Below, piece after piece: positions 63,280-64,000 of a stretch of DNA of 64,000 bases. The first letter of the stretch is position 1. Every line of letters begins with the position of its first letter. The stretch comes from Mycolicibacterium phlei. GTDB lineage: Bacteria > Actinomycetota > Actinomycetes > Mycobacteriales > Mycobacteriaceae. Made by a program: the position numbers and the translations under genes. The DNA is taken from the NCBI RefSeq assembly GCF_001583415.1, contig NZ_CP014475.1, positions 4,712,001 through 4,776,000 of the forward strand, read 5' to 3'. The notes below the pieces were generated by a model. That model did not search any database and was not told the DNA's origin. It was given only the letters and a program-made list of their open reading frames with translations.

Positions 63280-63309
63280 CTGTCAGATCTCGGGCTGTCA
63301 GATCTCGGG
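63280..63309. repeat. 15-bp perfect tandem duplication at kdd stop
   Basis: CTGTCAGATCTCGGG occurs twice end to end (63280-63294, 63295-63309). On the minus strand it duplicates the last two kdd codons and the stop, giving a second in-frame stop 15 nt later. Confidence 0.9.
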
Positions 63310-64000
63310 GTCGAAGAAGCGGCGGACCTGTGGGTCGGTGCGCACGATGTCGAGCGCGAGGGTGGCGTGGCCCGGCACGTAGCCCGATCCGAAGTAGAGG
63401 TCGAAGTCCAGACACAGCGCCTCGGCGCCCAACGCCACCGCGGTGAAGCTGGTGGCCATCGAGAAGTACAGGATGGCCCCGCCCTGCCGGGTGGCCAGCA
63501 GCGCGGCGTGTTCGCAGCCGGCGGCGTTGACACACACGAACGTGACGTCCGCCAGGTCCGGGAACCGCTGTTCCACGGCGCGGCGCACGCCCAGCGGGTC
63601 GGTGGCGTCGCCGACCACCACGGCGTCGAACAGTCCCAACTCGCGCAGCCGGTCCGCCTCGCCCGCGGTGGGGACGACGGAGACCGTCTGCACCCCGTGC
63701 CTGCGTGCGACCGCCGCGCTGAGGACCGCGCTCTTGCCGCCGCCGAGCAGCAGCATGTGGCGCGCGGTGCCGGACAGCAGGGACCGGGTCAGGATCCGTT
63801 CGGCCTGGGCGGGCGCACCGCAGACGTCGAGCACGGTCAGCGCCACCGGTGTGGGCAGATCGTCGGGCAGCGCGGTGATCATCCGCGGCGCGGGCACGAT
63901 GGCGCGCGCGTCGACGGGCACCACCTCGGAGTCGGCGGCCCAGCGCCGCAGGCCGTCGCGGATCTGAAGCGGGGTCGCGGTCAGCGAGATCAGCGTCGCC
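63298..64000 (-). CDS. kdd: L-erythro-3,5-diaminohexanoate dehydrogenase Kdd (5' end beyond window)
   Basis: The frame is open to the right edge, so only the last ~233 residues are present. A Rossmann-type loop LLLGGGKSAVLSAAVARR and a second NAAGCEHAAL segment fit Kdd, which oxidises 3,5-diaminohexanoate to 3-keto-5-aminohexanoate with NAD(P). Assignment rests on the adjoining kal and kce. The aminomutase genes of the pathway would lie beyond the window. Confidence 0.85.
   Translation of the reverse strand, partial: ATLISLTATPLQIRDGLRRWAADSEVVPVDARAIVPAPRMITALPDDLPTPVALTVLDVCGAPAQAERILTRSLLSGTARHMLLLGGGKSAVLSAAVARRHGVQTVSVVPTAGEADRLRELGLFDAVVVGDATDPLGVRRAVEQRFPDLADVTFVCVNAAGCEHAALLATRQGGAILYFSMATSFTAVALGAEALCLDFDLYFGSGYVPGHATLALDIVRTDPQVRRFFDPEI

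Overview
The window is chromosomal DNA of a fast-growing mycobacterium (Mycolicibacterium-like). The evidence is high GC, the fgd1 / pknG-glnH-glnX / ttfA genes, and a gene order that follows, in reverse, the Mycobacterium tuberculosis stretch from about Rv0357c (purA) to Rv0417 (thiG). No tRNA, rRNA, CRISPR array, insertion sequence or prophage was seen.

Layout. (a) 1-8.8 kb is accessory surface-protein DNA. It holds the start of a large Ig/cadherin-like exported protein cut by the left edge, a 706-bp regulatory gap, and a three-gene minus-strand operon: a 1041-aa low-complexity repeat protein with a perfect 459-bp tandem duplication, a small one-TM protein, and an HTTM (gamma-carboxylase-like) membrane protein. 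(b) 8.8-14.5 kb is the thiamine region. A TPP riboswitch leads thiO-thiS-thiG, and the same transcription unit runs on into a GDSL hydrolase and an ABC-2 exporter pair. thiE diverges from it and meets a Nudix hydrolase gene tail to tail. (c) 14.6-19.8 kb holds glnX-glnH-pknG (amino-acid sensing by PknG) and a STAS protein. (d) 19.7-22.9 kb is pta-ackA. (e) 23.2-29.6 kb is a four-gene cluster (membrane protein, cellulose-synthase-like GT2, BcsB-like protein, membrane glycosyltransferase) lying between pta and fgd1, which are adjacent in M. tuberculosis; it looks like an undescribed envelope polysaccharide system. (f) 29.6-39.1 kb holds fgd1, metabolic oxidoreductases, metZ-rhodanese and purT. 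(g) 39.2-41.7 kb is a marR/MMPL transporter pair with a clear operator. (h) 41.7-50.4 kb holds purA, an M50 protease, a CDF metal exporter, fba, an alcohol dehydrogenase and a DedA protein. (i) 50.4-55.5 kb holds an NhaA-DsbA fusion, a GH76 enzyme and a tetR/MFS pair. (j) 55.4-61.3 kb holds a TrmH-type methyltransferase, a lipoprotein, an SDR, ttfA and clpB with a HAIR/SigH-type promoter. (k) 61.4-64 kb holds a CYTH protein and the kdd-kal-kce genes for anaerobic-type lysine catabolism, cut by the right edge.

Many genes begin at an ATG/GTG placed 6-9 nt after a TANNNT -10 box with no Shine-Dalgarno, which is typical mycobacterial leaderless transcription. Several divergent regulator/target pairs carry perfect inverted repeats over these boxes. 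Function calls rest on motifs read by eye and on known mycobacterial synteny; no database search was run.
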